Shown here: positions 22,975-32,624 of the stretch, one piece after another
Layout: each line of letters opens with the position of its first letter
Numbering within the stretch: the stretch's first letter is position 1
DNA from: an uncultured Paracoccaceae bacterium
GTDB lineage: Bacteria > Pseudomonadota > Alphaproteobacteria > Rhodobacterales > Rhodobacteraceae
Length of the DNA stretch: 35,035 bases
Direction: 5' to 3'
NCBI GenBank assembly: GCA_947489325.1
Contig: CANLDA010000028.1
Location: 1-35,035, forward strand
Position numbers and translations under genes: made by a program
Notes under the pieces: model-generated
Told to the model about the DNA's origin: nothing
The model's input: the letters and a program-made list of their open reading frames with translations, nothing else
The model's database searches: none

Positions 22975-24456
22975 ATGGCAACGCAGGCAAAGACACTTTC
23001 TCAACTGGGCCTGACGGCTTCTGCTGGGTGCAACCCAACGATTACGGGTTTGGCCGTTGACAGCCGCGAGGTCAAAGACGGATTTCTGTTTGCAGCTTTG
23101 CCCGGGACGCAGGTGCATGGGGGCGAATTTATCCAATACGCCTTGCGGATGGGGGCCTCGGCCATTCTGACAGACAGCACCGGTGCGCAGATAGCAGCGC
23201 AGGAGTTGGCCAACAGCGATGCTGCGCTCATCCTGGCGGAAGACCCACGTCAGGCTTTGGCCTATACAGCGGCCTTGTGGTTTGGCGAGCAGCCCGGCGT
23301 GATGGCCGCGGTTACGGGAACAAACGGTAAGACATCCGTAGCTACCTTTCTGCGCATGATCTGGCAAGAATTGGGATTGGCGGCAATCAATCTGGGCACC
23401 ACCGGGGTAGAAGGCGATTTCAACGCTCCATTAAATCACACCACGCCAGAGCCAATCACCCTGCACCGCACATTGGCAGCTGCTGCCACAGAAGATATTA
23501 TCTTTGCCGCGATGGAGGCCTCATCGCATGGGCTGGAACAGCGCCGTCTGGATGGCGTGCATTTGCGCGCGGCGGGGTTCACCAATTTCACGCAGGATCA
23601 TCTGGATTATCACGCCAATTTTGATGATTATTTTAACGCCAAGGCAGGGCTGTTTGCCCGTGTGTTGCCCGAAGATGGCACAGCGGTGATCAACATTGAC
23701 GATCTGCGCGGCCCAGATATGGAAGCAATTGCCCGAGGTCGTGGGCACAGGGTGATTACAGTTGGCCGGCAAGAGGCTGATTTGCAACTGTTGGCGCAAC
23801 GCTTTGACAGCACGGGGCAGGACATTCGGTTCAGCTTTCGTGGCAAATCGTATCAGGTGCGATTGAACCTGCTGGGTGGGTTTCAGGCAGAAAACGTATT
23901 GCTTGCGGCAGGGCTGGCGATTGGCTGTGGCGCGGATCCAGAACGGGTGTTTGAGGTGCTGCACGAGCTAAAAGGCGTGCGCGGACGGATGCAACTGGCC
24001 GCAACCCGCGAAAACGGTGCTGCAGTTTTTGTTGATTATGCCCATACGCCGGATGCCGTTGCGACCGCGCTTAAGGCCATGCGCCCACATGTGATGGGGC
24101 GGCTCGTGGTGGTTGTGGGGGCAGGCGGCGATCGCGATGTATCCAAGCGTCCGTTGATGGGGCAGGCGGCCATAGAAAACGCCGATGTGGTGTTTATCAC
24201 TGATGACAACCCGCGCAGCGAAACCCCGGCAAGCATCCGTCAGATGGTGATGGCGGGTGCCCCCGGAGCGACAGAGGTCGGGGATCGTGCCGAGGCAATC
24301 CTACGCGGTGTTGATGCCCTTGGGGCAGGGGATGCGTTGCTGATTGCAGGCAAGGGTCACGAAACAGGGCAAATCGTGGGTGATGACGTCCTACCCTTTG
24401 ATGATTGCGAACAGGCCAGCGTGGCCGTGATGGCATTGGATGGGAACCTCGCATGA
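22975..24456 (+). CDS. murE: MurE, UDP-MurNAc-L-Ala-D-Glu:meso-diaminopimelate ligase
   Basis: 493 residues with the Mur ligase ATP motif VTGTNGKTS (about 113-121), the ASSHGLEQRRLDGV segment, and DNPR (411-414), the signature for selecting meso-diaminopimelate rather than lysine. GKGHE follows at about 459. It adds the third amino acid of the stem peptide in the cytoplasm. The gap after ftsI is 18 bp with GAGG upstream of the ATG. The stop overlaps murF by ATGA (24453-24456). Confidence 0.95.
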   Translation: MATQAKTLSQLGLTASAGCNPTITGLAVDSREVKDGFLFAALPGTQVHGGEFIQYALRMGASAILTDSTGAQIAAQELANSDAALILAEDPRQALAYTAALWFGEQPGVMAAVTGTNGKTSVATFLRMIWQELGLAAINLGTTGVEGDFNAPLNHTTPEPITLHRTLAAAATEDIIFAAMEASSHGLEQRRLDGVHLRAAGFTNFTQDHLDYHANFDDYFNAKAGLFARVLPEDGTAVINIDDLRGPDMEAIARGRGHRVITVGRQEADLQLLAQRFDSTGQDIRFSFRGKSYQVRLNLLGGFQAENVLLAAGLAIGCGADPERVFEVLHELKGVRGRMQLAATRENGAAVFVDYAHTPDAVATALKAMRPHVMGRLVVVVGAGGDRDVSKRPLMGQAAIENADVVFITDDNPRSETPASIRQMVMAGAPGATEVGDRAEAILRGVDALGAGDALLIAGKGHETGQIVGDDVLPFDDCEQASVAVMALDGNLA

Positions 24457-25895
24457 GCCTTTGGACAGCAGCAGAGGCCGCCGCGGCCACCAAGGGAACG
24501 CTTCAAGGTGACTGGACATGCGATGGAGTGTCCATCGACACGCGTACGATTGAACCCGGTGATATGTTTGTTGCCCTCAAGGCTGCGCGCGATGGTCATG
24601 AATTTGTGGCGCAAGCTTTGGCCAAAGGCGCAGGCGCGGCTTTGGTTAGTCATATCCCAGACGGGATAGGCGCAGATGCCCCATTATTGATTGTCGCTGA
24701 TGTGCAATCTGCGCTGGAAGATTTGGGCCGGGCGGCCCGTGCGCGTACCTCTGCGCAGGTGGTGGCGGTGACTGGGTCGGTTGGTAAAACCTCGACCAAG
24801 GAAATGCTGCGCGCCATTCTGGAAGGCCAAGGGCGCACCCATGCATCGGTGGCCAGTTATAACAACCATTGGGGTGTGCCACTGACGTTGGCACGGATGC
24901 CGCGCGATACGGAATTTGCGATCATCGAGATCGGCATGAACCATCCCGGCGAAATTGCCCCTTTGGCGAAACAGGCGCGCCCGCATGTGGCGATGATCAC
25001 CACTGTGGCGGCGGCTCATTTGGAGGCCTTTGAAAACATTCAGGGCATCGCGCACGAAAAAGCGGCGATCTTTGAAGGGCTAGAGCCCGGCGGCATCGCC
25101 GTCATCAACGCCGACATCGATACAACTGCGATCTTGCAAGCCATTGCAGACGATCTGGGGCATCAGAAAACACTGTTTGGCGAGATGGCGGATGCGTGGG
25201 GTCTGCAATCGGTACAACTCAGCGGAAACACTACGGTGGTGCAGGCGACTGTGAACGGCGCACCGCTGTTGTTCAAAATTCAAAGCGCGGGACGCCATTT
25301 TGCAATGAACGCCCTTGGCGCGCTGGCATCAGCGCAAGCGCTTGGCGCTGATCTGGCGGTCGCGGCAAGCGATCTGGGGCAATGGGTGCCTTATGTGGGG
25401 CGTGGCGCACGCGAGGTGATTTATCTGGACCCTGTAGAAATGGACGCGACCCTCGATTTGATCGACGACAGCTATAACGCCAATCCAACGTCGCTGGGGG
25501 CCTCGCTGGATGTGTTGGCCGCCGCAGAGGTTGTGGACGGGGTTGGACGCATCGCTGTGGGGCGCCGCATCGCCTTTGTGGGTGACATGAAAGAACTTGG
25601 CCCCGATGAGATTGCCTTGCATCGCGCCATTGCCAACCATCCCGCCATGCAGGCGATTGATGTGGTGCATGCCGTTGGCCCGTTAATGCGCCATATGTAT
25701 GAGGCACTACCGTTGGAAATGCGTGGCGAATGGTTTGAAACCAGTGATGAAATGGCCGCAATGACGCGTCAGTTGATAGACGCAGGCGATTGCGTGCTGG
25801 CCAAGGGTTCTTTGTCGATGGGATTGGCAAAGGTTGTTGACGCGATCCGCAAATTGGGTCATCCCGCCCCGCAATCACAAGATGAGGATGCATAA
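24453..25895 (+). CDS. murF: MurF, UDP-MurNAc-tripeptide:D-Ala-D-Ala ligase
   Basis: The start is ATG 24453, overlapping the murE stop; an in-frame ATG at 24405 would only add 16 residues inside murE. The 480-residue product has the P-loop GSVGKTS (108-114), IEIGMNHPGEI and DSYNANPTS, all typical of MurF. It completes the UDP-MurNAc-pentapeptide by adding D-Ala-D-Ala. The C-terminus (from about 470) is a short polar tail. mraY begins 3 bp downstream. Confidence 0.95.
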   Translation: MSLWTAAEAAAATKGTLQGDWTCDGVSIDTRTIEPGDMFVALKAARDGHEFVAQALAKGAGAALVSHIPDGIGADAPLLIVADVQSALEDLGRAARARTSAQVVAVTGSVGKTSTKEMLRAILEGQGRTHASVASYNNHWGVPLTLARMPRDTEFAIIEIGMNHPGEIAPLAKQARPHVAMITTVAAAHLEAFENIQGIAHEKAAIFEGLEPGGIAVINADIDTTAILQAIADDLGHQKTLFGEMADAWGLQSVQLSGNTTVVQATVNGAPLLFKIQSAGRHFAMNALGALASAQALGADLAVAASDLGQWVPYVGRGAREVIYLDPVEMDATLDLIDDSYNANPTSLGASLDVLAAAEVVDGVGRIAVGRRIAFVGDMKELGPDEIALHRAIANHPAMQAIDVVHAVGPLMRHMYEALPLEMRGEWFETSDEMAAMTRQLIDAGDCVLAKGSLSMGLAKVVDAIRKLGHPAPQSQDEDA

Positions 25896-25898
25896 CAG

Positions 25899-26981
25899 AT
25901 GCTGTTCTGGCTGACCGAACTTTCCGATGGCGGGGATTTTTTCAATCTCTTCCGCTATATCACCTTCCGGGCAGGCGGGGCCTTTATGACCGCGCTGATC
26001 TTTGGATTTCTGTTTGGTCGTCCCCTTATCAATGTGCTGCGGCGTAAACAGGGCAAAGGGCAACCCATCCGGGATGATGGCCCTGAAGGACATTTCGTTA
26101 AGGCAGGCACCCCCACTATGGGCGGTTTGCTGATCGTTGGGGCATTGCTGACGTCCACATTGCTGTGGGCGCGTCTGGACAATGGGTTTGTGTGGCTGGT
26201 TCTGTTTGTCACCATCGCCTATGGCCTGATCGGGTTTGCCGATGATTACGCCAAGGTCAGTAAGCAAAACACCGACGGAGTATCCGGCAAAGTGCGCTTG
26301 GGGCTTGGTTTTGTGATTGCGGCGATCGCGGCTTGGTGGGCGACGTATTTACAGCCTGACAACATGCAGATGACGCTAGCCTTGCCGTTCTTTAAGGACA
26401 CGCTAATCCATCTAGGGTTCTTTTTTGTGCCCTTTGCGATGATCGTGATTGTTGGCGCTGCCAATGCGGTGAACCTGACGGATGGGCTGGATGGGTTGGC
26501 CATCATGCCAGTGATAATTGCTGCGGGCACGCTTGGCATCATTGCCTATGCTGTGGGACGCGTGGATTTCACCGAATATCTTGATCTGCATTACGTGCCG
26601 GGCACAGGTGAAATTCTGATCTTTACCGCAGGCATCGCAGGTGGTGGCATGGGGTTCTTGTGGTATAATGCCCCCCCAGCGGCTGTGTTCATGGGCGACA
26701 CCGGATCACTGGCCCTTGGCGGGGCGTTGGGCGCCATTGCGGTTGCCACCAAACACGAGCTAGTTCTGGGCATCGTTGGCGGCCTCTTCGTGATCGAGGC
26801 GCTGAGCGTGATCATTCAGGTGCTTTACTTCAAACGCACTGGCAAGCGCGTCTTTCTGATGGCCCCCATTCACCACCACTATGAGAAAAAGGGCTGGAGC
26901 GAGCCGCAGATCGTGATCCGTTTTTGGATTATCTCGCTGATCCTCGCCATGATCGGTCTGGCAACGCTTAAGGTGCGCTGA
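25899..26981 (+). CDS. mraY: MraY, phospho-MurNAc-pentapeptide transferase (lipid I synthase)
   Basis: 360 residues with about ten membrane spans. The key motifs are present: FADDYAK (Asp115-Asp116), [25 protein letters not shown] and the His-rich [13 protein letters not shown] loop. It transfers phospho-MurNAc-pentapeptide to undecaprenyl phosphate on the inner face of the cytoplasmic membrane. The short gap to murF and the strong conservation leave little doubt. It is followed by a 118-bp gap before murD, the largest break in this part of the cluster. Confidence 0.96.
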   Translation: MLFWLTELSDGGDFFNLFRYITFRAGGAFMTALIFGFLFGRPLINVLRRKQGKGQPIRDDGPEGHFVKAGTPTMGGLLIVGALLTSTLLWARLDNGFVWLVLFVTIAYGLIGFADDYAKVSKQNTDGVSGKVRLGLGFVIAAIAAWWATYLQPDNMQMTLALPFFKDTLIHLGFFFVPFAMIVIVGAANAVNLTDGLDGLAIMPVIIAAGTLGIIAYAVGRVDFTEYLDLHYVPGTGEILIFTAGIAGGGMGFLWYNAPPAAVFMGDTGSLALGGALGAIAVATKHELVLGIVGGLFVIEALSVIIQVLYFKRTGKRVFLMAPIHHHYEKKGWSEPQIVIRFWIISLILAMIGLATLKVR

Positions 26982-27099
26982 CGTGAACGTAGCGGTCTAA
27001 TACAGAAAGTCAGCCCTGAGGGTGAAACGCTGATCGGATCATCTGGTCAAACCCACCCTGATCCGTTAGCCATATGTCAGTTCAAAAGGGGGCAGGCAT
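26982..27099 (+). promoter_or_regulatory. mraY-murD gap with inverted repeat
   Basis: CGGATCA (27035-27041) and TGATCCG (27059-27065) form a perfect 7-bp inverted repeat with a 17-base spacer, and CCCTGAGGG at 27015-27023 is a small near-palindrome. No T-run follows, so a terminator is unlikely. An operator or a processing hairpin before murD is possible. GGGGGCAGGC precedes the murD ATG as ribosome site. Confidence 0.35.
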
Positions 27100-28500
27100 A
27101 TGATCCCGGTCAAAGGATTTGAAAACGCGCGGGTTGCGGTATTGGGGTTGGGTCGATCCGGTCTGGCCACGGCGCGCGCCTTGCGTGAAGGCGGGGCAGA
27201 GGCCCTATGTTGGGACGACAATCCCGCTGCGCGCGATGTGGCCGAGGCAGAGGGTTTTGCCATCCACGATCTGACCCGCCAAGGCGCGTTTGAGGATGTC
27301 GCAACCCTGATCGTTAGTCCCGGCATCCCACATCTGTACCCCGCGCCCAACCCTGTTATCATCGCCGCGCAAGAGGCAGGTGTGCCGGTGGATAATGACA
27401 TTGGCTTGTTCTTTCGCTCTTTCGCGACCTCGCAATGGCACAGTTTTGACGTGATGCCCAAGGTGGTGGCGATCACCGGCTCCAACGGGAAATCGACAAC
27501 CTCGGCCCTGATCCATCACATTCTGGATCATTCGGGGCGGCGCACGCAGCTGGCGGGTAATATCGGGCGTGGCGTGCTGGATATAGAGCCTGCCGAAGAT
27601 GGCGATGTCGTGGTGTTGGAGCTGTCGAGTTATCAAACCGAACTTGCGCGCGCGATGACGCCCGACGTGGCGGTCTTTACCAACCTCACACCGGATCATC
27701 TGGATCGGCATGGCGGCATGGGTGGATATTTTGCAGCCAAACGCCGGCTGTTTGCCGAAGGGGGCCCGGATCGCGCGGTGATCGGTGTGGACGAGGCGGA
27801 GGGGCGCTATTTGGCCGGGCAATTGGCTGAGGGTCCCACGGATGATCGGGTGATCCGCGTGTCGGTGGATCGCAAACTGGCAGGCCCCGGTTGGCATGTC
27901 TTTGCGCGCAAGGGGTTCTTGTCGGAATACCGTAAGGGGCGGCAAGTGGGATCGGTTGATCTGCGCCCGATCAAAGGATTGCCGGGCAGTCATAACCATC
28001 AAAACGCCTGCGCCGCCTATGCGGTGTGCCGCACGCTGGGCCTTGCGCCGCGCGTGATCGAGGCAGGCATGGCCAGTTTTGGGGGTCTTCCGCATCGCAG
28101 TCAGATCATCGCCGAGGCTGGCGGCGTGGCCTATGTGAATGATTCCAAAGCCACCAATGTGGACAGCGCTGCCAAGGCTCTGGCCGCGTTCAAACGCATC
28201 CGTTGGATCTGCGGCGGATTGGAAAAAGATGGCGGCCTAGAGGCCCTGAGCGGCGCAACAGGCGAGGTGATCAAGGCCTATGTTATCGGACGTGAAGCCG
28301 CGAATTTCGCCATGCAGTTGGATGGTGTCGAGGCCGAGGTGTGTACCACAATGGACGCAGCCATCAGTCGCGCCATGGCAGAGGCTCAAGAGGGTGAAAC
28401 CGTTCTTTTGGCCCCAGCCGCTGCGAGCTTTGACCAATATGACAGCTTTGAAAAGCGCGGAGAGCATTTCGCGGAATTGGTGATGGCAGCGATTGGGTAA
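27100..28500 (+). CDS. murD: MurD, UDP-MurNAc-L-Ala:D-Glu ligase
   Basis: 466 residues with the N-terminal UDP-binding [26 protein letters not shown] (P-loop 127-133), the ELSSYQTE segment and a closing [20 protein letters not shown], which is specific to MurD. It adds D-glutamate to UDP-MurNAc-L-Ala in the cytoplasm. It is the last dcw gene seen in the window; the next gene lies convergent only 4 bp away, so there is no room for a separate terminator. ftsW and murG would normally follow. Confidence 0.96.
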   Translation: MIPVKGFENARVAVLGLGRSGLATARALREGGAEALCWDDNPAARDVAEAEGFAIHDLTRQGAFEDVATLIVSPGIPHLYPAPNPVIIAAQEAGVPVDNDIGLFFRSFATSQWHSFDVMPKVVAITGSNGKSTTSALIHHILDHSGRRTQLAGNIGRGVLDIEPAEDGDVVVLELSSYQTELARAMTPDVAVFTNLTPDHLDRHGGMGGYFAAKRRLFAEGGPDRAVIGVDEAEGRYLAGQLAEGPTDDRVIRVSVDRKLAGPGWHVFARKGFLSEYRKGRQVGSVDLRPIKGLPGSHNHQNACAAYAVCRTLGLAPRVIEAGMASFGGLPHRSQIIAEAGGVAYVNDSKATNVDSAAKALAAFKRIRWICGGLEKDGGLEALSGATGEVIKAYVIGREAANFAMQLDGVEAEVCTTMDAAISRAMAEAQEGETVLLAPAAASFDQYDSFEKRGEHFAELVMAAIG

Positions 28501-28504
28501 TCTT

Positions 28505-29365
28505 TCAGCCAACCTCTTCTCTCAGTTTGGCCACATAGTCAGGTAATTCACGCGCAGTGATACTGGCCGCTCGGATCAGCGTGTCAAAGTGGGTGGTGAA
28601 ACTCTGGATGCGTTCGCGGTCACGAAACGCAAGGTAGTTGCGCCCGAGATAAAGCACGGCCAGCAAGGGGCCAAACACCGTGATAGGCGAAGAATACAGC
28701 GCGCGAGCGTCAAACAGATAAAGGCGCAGGCGCGGATAAAGTTGCCGCGTGATCTTGCTGAAATGGTCCAATTGGCGCAGGCGCAAATCAAGCGGCAAAC
28801 CACTGTAATACCCTTCGGCGCGGGCAAAGCTGATCATCTCATGTTGAGGAATGGCAATTTCATAATCTGACGGGCTGGCGCGCATCCAATCCAACCTGTC
28901 CTGACTGGCACCAATCGCTTGATCGGTGGTGCGTCCAAGATGCGGTGAATATTCCCATTCCAACATTTCGCGTGTTTTGAGCATATCGGGCAGACCAGCA
29001 GGTACATGGCGGATTTTGTAGCCCTGTGCCTCGCGATGCCAATCGAATATCTGCTGATCCACAAGGGCGCGGGGGGCTTCGGTCAATGTCAAACTATTGG
29101 CAAGGATATCGGTGGCGCTTTCGGGGCGATCCGTCAGGGACAACAGCCAATCGGCTGACACGCCCAATGCAGTGGCGCATTCACCCACCACTTGCGCATT
29201 AGGGAGGCGTGCCCCGCTACTGCTGAGCAGTTGTGAAATGGTGGAACGGTCCACACCAACCTGACGGGCCAAGGCGCTTTGACTCAGTGCCTTTTGATGT
29301 AAGCCCTGTTGCAATCGGATGCGAAATTGATCTGCACGGGCGCGTTTGTCGATATTTTCTTCCAT
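28505..29365 (-). CDS. XRE-family helix-turn-helix regulator with unknown C-terminal domain
   Basis: 286 residues. The HTH lies at about residues 28-78 (LSQSALARQVGVDRSTISQL, then LGVSADWLL), the Cro/C1 pattern. The C-terminal 200 residues form a separate domain, with HEMISFARAEGYYSGLPL and YPRLRLYLFDARALYSSPI, that could sense a ligand; I do not recognise it by name. The gene is divergent from DUF2061 and a desaturase, and the 104-bp space between carries repeated operator-like sequences. A likely role is control of membrane-lipid desaturation and of its own gene. Start ATG 29365; a CAT-rich start region leaves little ambiguity. Confidence 0.8.
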   Translation of the reverse strand: MEENIDKRARADQFRIRLQQGLHQKALSQSALARQVGVDRSTISQLLSSSGARLPNAQVVGECATALGVSADWLLSLTDRPESATDILANSLTLTEAPRALVDQQIFDWHREAQGYKIRHVPAGLPDMLKTREMLEWEYSPHLGRTTDQAIGASQDRLDWMRASPSDYEIAIPQHEMISFARAEGYYSGLPLDLRLRQLDHFSKITRQLYPRLRLYLFDARALYSSPITVFGPLLAVLYLGRNYLAFRDRERIQSFTTHFDTLIRAASITARELPDYVAKLREEVG

Positions 29366-29469
29366 ATGATGATTGTTATCACCAAATGAGAGTTTTGTTA
29401 ATCACAAACAGAATTCCCGCACCGATGAATCGCAGGTAACAAGTTTGTGAACATTACATCGGAGGTATA
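29366..29469. promoter_or_regulatory. Divergent promoter with repeated operator-like sites
   Basis: TTGTTATCACCAAA (29373-29386) and TTGTTAATCACAAA (29395-29408) are near-direct repeats 22 bp apart. TCACAAAC (29402-29409) is the inverted match of GTTTGTGA (29443-29450). These probably bind the adjacent XRE regulator. GGAGG at 29461-29465 is the ribosome site for the DUF2061 gene. Confidence 0.5.
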
Positions 29470-29676
29470 ATGGAAACGCGACGCAGATCGCTTGTGAAAG
29501 CAGTGCTTTGGAACATCCTCGGGCTACTGACCATGAGCCTCGTTGGATATCTGGCATCCGGTTCGGCCAGCTTTGGCGGCAAGATTGCCTTGGCCAACAC
29601 TGCGATTGGTCTGTTTTGTTACATTGTCTATGAACGTGTTTGGGCGCGTGTTCGGTGGGGGCGGTTGCATGTCTGA
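29470..29676 (+). CDS. DUF2061 small membrane protein
   Basis: 68 residues with two hydrophobic spans (about 9-28 and 38-54). It opens with RRRSLVKAVLWNILGLLTMS and ends with GLFCYIVYERVWARVRWG, the layout of DUF2061 proteins. The biochemical role is unknown. The stop (29674-29676) overlaps the desaturase start (ATGTCTGA), so the two are translationally coupled, suggesting a partner or chaperone role beside the desaturase in the membrane. Confidence 0.85.
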   Translation: METRRRSLVKAVLWNILGLLTMSLVGYLASGSASFGGKIALANTAIGLFCYIVYERVWARVRWGRLHV

Positions 29677-30577
29677 TAAGACGCGCAAAACGCCATTGAT
29701 TGAATGGCCAACACTTGCCTTGATGGGGCTATGCTATGGGGCCTTTATTGTGGCGACCACTTGGGGGGCGACCATATCCACAGTCGCAGCCCTGATAGTG
29801 ACAATGTTGGCCTTGGCGCTGCATTCGTCATTGACCCACGAGGTGCTGCATGGCCATCCGTTCCGGTCGCAATTCCTAAGCGAGGCCTTGGTGTTTCCTG
29901 CGATTGGCCTGTTTGTGCCCTATATCCGGTTTCGCGATTCCCATTTGGCGCATCATCAGGACGCGATCCTCACTGACCCCTATGATGATCCCGAAAGCAA
30001 TTATCTGGCGCCCGGAGATTGGCAAAACCTGCCTGCGTGGCGCAAGAGGTTGCATTTGTTCAACAACACATTGCTGGGGCGTTTATTGGTGGGGCCTGCG
30101 ATGGGGCAGGTGGCATTTATGGCGGCGGATTGGCGGGCGATCAGTTCAGGCGACCGAAAGGTTCTAAAGGGATGGTTGTGGCATATCCCATCGCTTGCGA
30201 TTGCGCTGTGGTGGATGCTGGCGGTCAGTAGCCTGCCGATCTGGGCCTATCTGGCGGCGGCCTATGGGGCACTGTCGATCCTGAAAATCCGCACGTTTCT
30301 GGAACATCAGGCGCATGAACGCGCGCGGGGGCGCACCGTGGTGATTGAAGACAAAGGTCCACTGAGCTGGATTTTTTTGAACAATAACCTGCACGTTGTG
30401 CATCACATGCACCCCAAAATGCCATGGTATCGGCTGCCACAACTGTTTCGAGACAATCGAGGGCGGTATTTGTCACGCAATGATGGCTATTATTTCCGCT
30501 CTTATGCCGAGATATTCCGCGCCTATTTTCTGAGCCGCAAAGACCCGGTGCCGCATCCTCTCTGGCCAAAGGACTAA
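29669..30577 (+). CDS. Membrane fatty-acid desaturase family protein
   Basis: The start is ATG 29669, within the end of the DUF2061 gene; an in-frame upstream start at 29543 would lie wholly inside that gene. The 302-residue protein has the three His boxes that bind the di-iron centre: HEVLH (57-61, with H63), HLAHH (92-96) and HVVHH (242-246), plus about four membrane spans. It belongs to the acyl-lipid desaturase/beta-carotene hydroxylase superfamily. The exact substrate cannot be told from sequence, but coupling to DUF2061 and a divergent regulator points to membrane-lipid adjustment. Confidence 0.85.
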   Translation: MSDKTRKTPLIEWPTLALMGLCYGAFIVATTWGATISTVAALIVTMLALALHSSLTHEVLHGHPFRSQFLSEALVFPAIGLFVPYIRFRDSHLAHHQDAILTDPYDDPESNYLAPGDWQNLPAWRKRLHLFNNTLLGRLLVGPAMGQVAFMAADWRAISSGDRKVLKGWLWHIPSLAIALWWMLAVSSLPIWAYLAAAYGALSILKIRTFLEHQAHERARGRTVVIEDKGPLSWIFLNNNLHVVHHMHPKMPWYRLPQLFRDNRGRYLSRNDGYYFRSYAEIFRAYFLSRKDPVPHPLWPKD

Positions 30578-30597
30578 ATTGCCGCCACTAAGGGCGC

Positions 30598-31494
30598 ATG
30601 GAAATCTGGATACTGATCTCTCTTGCGGCGGCGGCATTCCAAACCGTGCGCTTTATGCTGCAAAAGCAACTGGCACAGGCGACACTGTCGGCCTCTGGCG
30701 CCACGTTCGCGCGGTTTGTCTATTCCGCGCCGGTGGCGATTGTGTTGGCAGGCTCGTTGATGGCGCGCTTGGGGGTGCCTGAGATTAAGGCGCTGTTCTG
30801 GGCCTATGGCGCGCTTGGGGGCGTGGCGCAGATCTTGGCGACGGTGGCCACCGTCACTTTGTTTGGGCGGCGCAATTTTGCGGTGGGCATGACATTTATC
30901 AAAACTGAGGTTTTGCTGACCGCTTTAATCGGTTTTGTCGTGCTGGGCGATCGCATCACGGGGATTGGTGTTGTTGCGATTGTGCTGGGCATGGTCGGGG
31001 TTGTGACCCTGTCACGCAAACCGGGGCAGGGCGCGCCGGGATGGCGAGGCGTGATCAGCCCTTCGGCAGGGCTTGGATTGTTGGCAGGCACATTGTTTGG
31101 TGTGTCCGCCGTGTGTTATCGCGGGGCCTCGCTTGAGGTGATGAGCGATGTTGCATTTCTGCGTGCGCTTGTGACACTGGCGGCAGTGACGGGCATGCAG
31201 ATGTTGGCCATGAGTGTCTGGCTGACTTTGCGGGATGCGCCACAGATTGGGGCCGTGATCAGCGCTTGGCGCAGTGCAGGATGGATTGGGCTGACCAGTA
31301 TGGGCGGCAGCCTGTGTTGGTTCTGGGCGTTCACCTTGCAGAATGCGGCCTATGTAAAAGCGGTGGGGCAGATCGAGGTCGCCTTTGGCTTGCTTGCCAC
31401 GGTGCTGTTCTTTCGCGAAAAGATCACAGGGCGGGAAATGCTGGGAATCGCATTGATCACCCTAAGTGTGCTGGCACTTGTGGTTTTCTTATAG
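30598..31494 (+). CDS. EamA/DMT-family transporter
   Basis: 298 residues with about ten membrane spans arranged as two repeats of five. The second repeat ends QIEVAFGLLATVLFFREKIT, the usual EamA signature, and the first has VEVLLTALIGFVVLGDRITG-like features at matching positions. Such proteins export metabolites or amino acids; the substrate is not predictable. It starts at ATG 30598, 20 bp after the desaturase, so could be cotranscribed with it. It ends 2 bp from the convergent NUDIX gene. Confidence 0.85.
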   Translation: MEIWILISLAAAAFQTVRFMLQKQLAQATLSASGATFARFVYSAPVAIVLAGSLMARLGVPEIKALFWAYGALGGVAQILATVATVTLFGRRNFAVGMTFIKTEVLLTALIGFVVLGDRITGIGVVAIVLGMVGVVTLSRKPGQGAPGWRGVISPSAGLGLLAGTLFGVSAVCYRGASLEVMSDVAFLRALVTLAAVTGMQMLAMSVWLTLRDAPQIGAVISAWRSAGWIGLTSMGGSLCWFWAFTLQNAAYVKAVGQIEVAFGLLATVLFFREKITGREMLGIALITLSVLALVVFL

Positions 31495-31496
31495 CG

Positions 31497-32219
31497 TTAT
31501 CCACCAAGATCAGCATCAGAAGCTGTGCGACCATGCAACTGCTTGAAATAGGTCGCCTCATCGGTGTTTTTGAAAAATGGTACGGATGTAGGCGGGGTTT
31601 GGTCATTCAGACGTCCTTCAACCTCGGCCAGAACGACCTCTGTGATAAAGGGCAAATCAAATTCACGCGCTTTGGTTAAAGGCACCCACTGAAGATGTGA
31701 AAGTTCATCACAGGCACGGGAAAAATCATCCAGATCACTGGCCAGTTCAGCCGCATCCACAAGGAAAAATCGCGCATCAAATCGACGGGGACGGCCCGGC
31801 GGAGTAATGGCGCGAAAAACAAATTGCAGACCATGGGCAGAGGGCACGTGGCCTGTGGTGGCAAATTCTGTCCAATCCGGGGTTGGTGTGGTTGTCCAAT
31901 CACCCGGCACACCAAGGATTTGTCCGGTTTCTTCCCACAGCTCGCGTATGGCGGCAACGGCAAGCGCATGTGTGATCATCTCTGGCGTATCATCACGCAG
32001 GTCATCAATCAGACGGTTTTTGCATATTTCAGGCAGGCCCTGTGCAAGCGGGACTGAGGCATCCTCGGCATCCACCGCACCGCCAGGGAATACAAATTTG
32101 TTGGGCATAAAGGCAGCTTTCGAGCCGCGTTGCCCCATTAGGATATGTGGATCAGAAGTTCGATCCCGCAGTACGATCACGGTGGAAGCATTTCGAATGG
32201 CGGTTTTGTCGATCGTCAT
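31497..32219 (-). CDS. NUDIX hydrolase with an insertion in the Nudix box (NUDT19-like)
   Basis: I chose the ATG at 32219 (240 aa), which has GGGGGC just upstream; a TTG at 32231 would add four residues. The Nudix motif is split. The Gly-rich start FPGGAVDAED lies at residues 44-53 and the catalytic RELWEETG at 92-99, with roughly 30-40 extra residues between. An enlarged box of this kind is known in the NUDT19/CoA-diphosphatase branch. The enzyme should cleave a nucleoside diphosphate linked to another group, possibly CoA. The substrate is inference. It forms a minus-strand pair with DUF983. Confidence 0.8.
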   Translation of the reverse strand: MTIDKTAIRNASTVIVLRDRTSDPHILMGQRGSKAAFMPNKFVFPGGAVDAEDASVPLAQGLPEICKNRLIDDLRDDTPEMITHALAVAAIRELWEETGQILGVPGDWTTTPTPDWTEFATTGHVPSAHGLQFVFRAITPPGRPRRFDARFFLVDAAELASDLDDFSRACDELSHLQWVPLTKAREFDLPFITEVVLAEVEGRLNDQTPPTSVPFFKNTDEATYFKQLHGRTASDADLGG

Positions 32220-32240
32220 GAATGCCCCCAAAGCAGAACT

Positions 32241-32624
32241 CTATTTGTCAAATCCATGCATGCGCTTGGCCCATTGCCAGGCAACAACCATGCCTTTGAA
32301 TCGGGGTAAAAGGTAAAGCGAGAGAGCCACGCAGCCAACCGAAAAAAGAGTGAACATGATCAAAGGATCGGGTCGGAACTGCACAAAGGCAATGTGCATT
32401 GCAAAGGCCATCAAATGCCCCACGACCAGAATGGTCAGATAGGCTGGGCCGTCATCGGCGCGATGATGATGCAATTCTTCGCGGCATACGGCGCAGGTGT
32501 CATGCACCTTCAGATAGCTCCGCAACAGCGGGCCATCGCCACAGCTTGGGCATTTGCGTTTCCAACCCTTCGCCAGAGCAGGTTTCAGAGGGCGATCCTC
32601 TATCTGCATTGTCGTATCAGTCAT
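32241..32624 (-). CDS. DUF983 zinc-ribbon membrane protein
   Basis: The start is ATG 32624, with GAGGA six bases upstream; the next ATG at 32627 would add one residue, and a long upstream extension of the frame lacks a ribosome site. The 127-residue protein has CPSC (C25, C28) and CAVC (C44, C47), a zinc ribbon, then DDGPAYL and two membrane spans (about 62-82 and 89-107), all standard for DUF983. Homologues often neighbour NUDIX genes and cytochrome oxidase assembly genes in alphaproteobacteria. The function is unknown. Confidence 0.85.
   Translation of the reverse strand: MTDTTMQIEDRPLKPALAKGWKRKCPSCGDGPLLRSYLKVHDTCAVCREELHHHRADDGPAYLTILVVGHLMAFAMHIAFVQFRPDPLIMFTLFSVGCVALSLYLLPRFKGMVVAWQWAKRMHGFDK

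Noticed and set aside
29543-29668. Extended N-terminus of the desaturase
   Set aside because: It would lie entirely within the DUF2061 gene; the overlap start at 29669 gives the normal family N-terminus.
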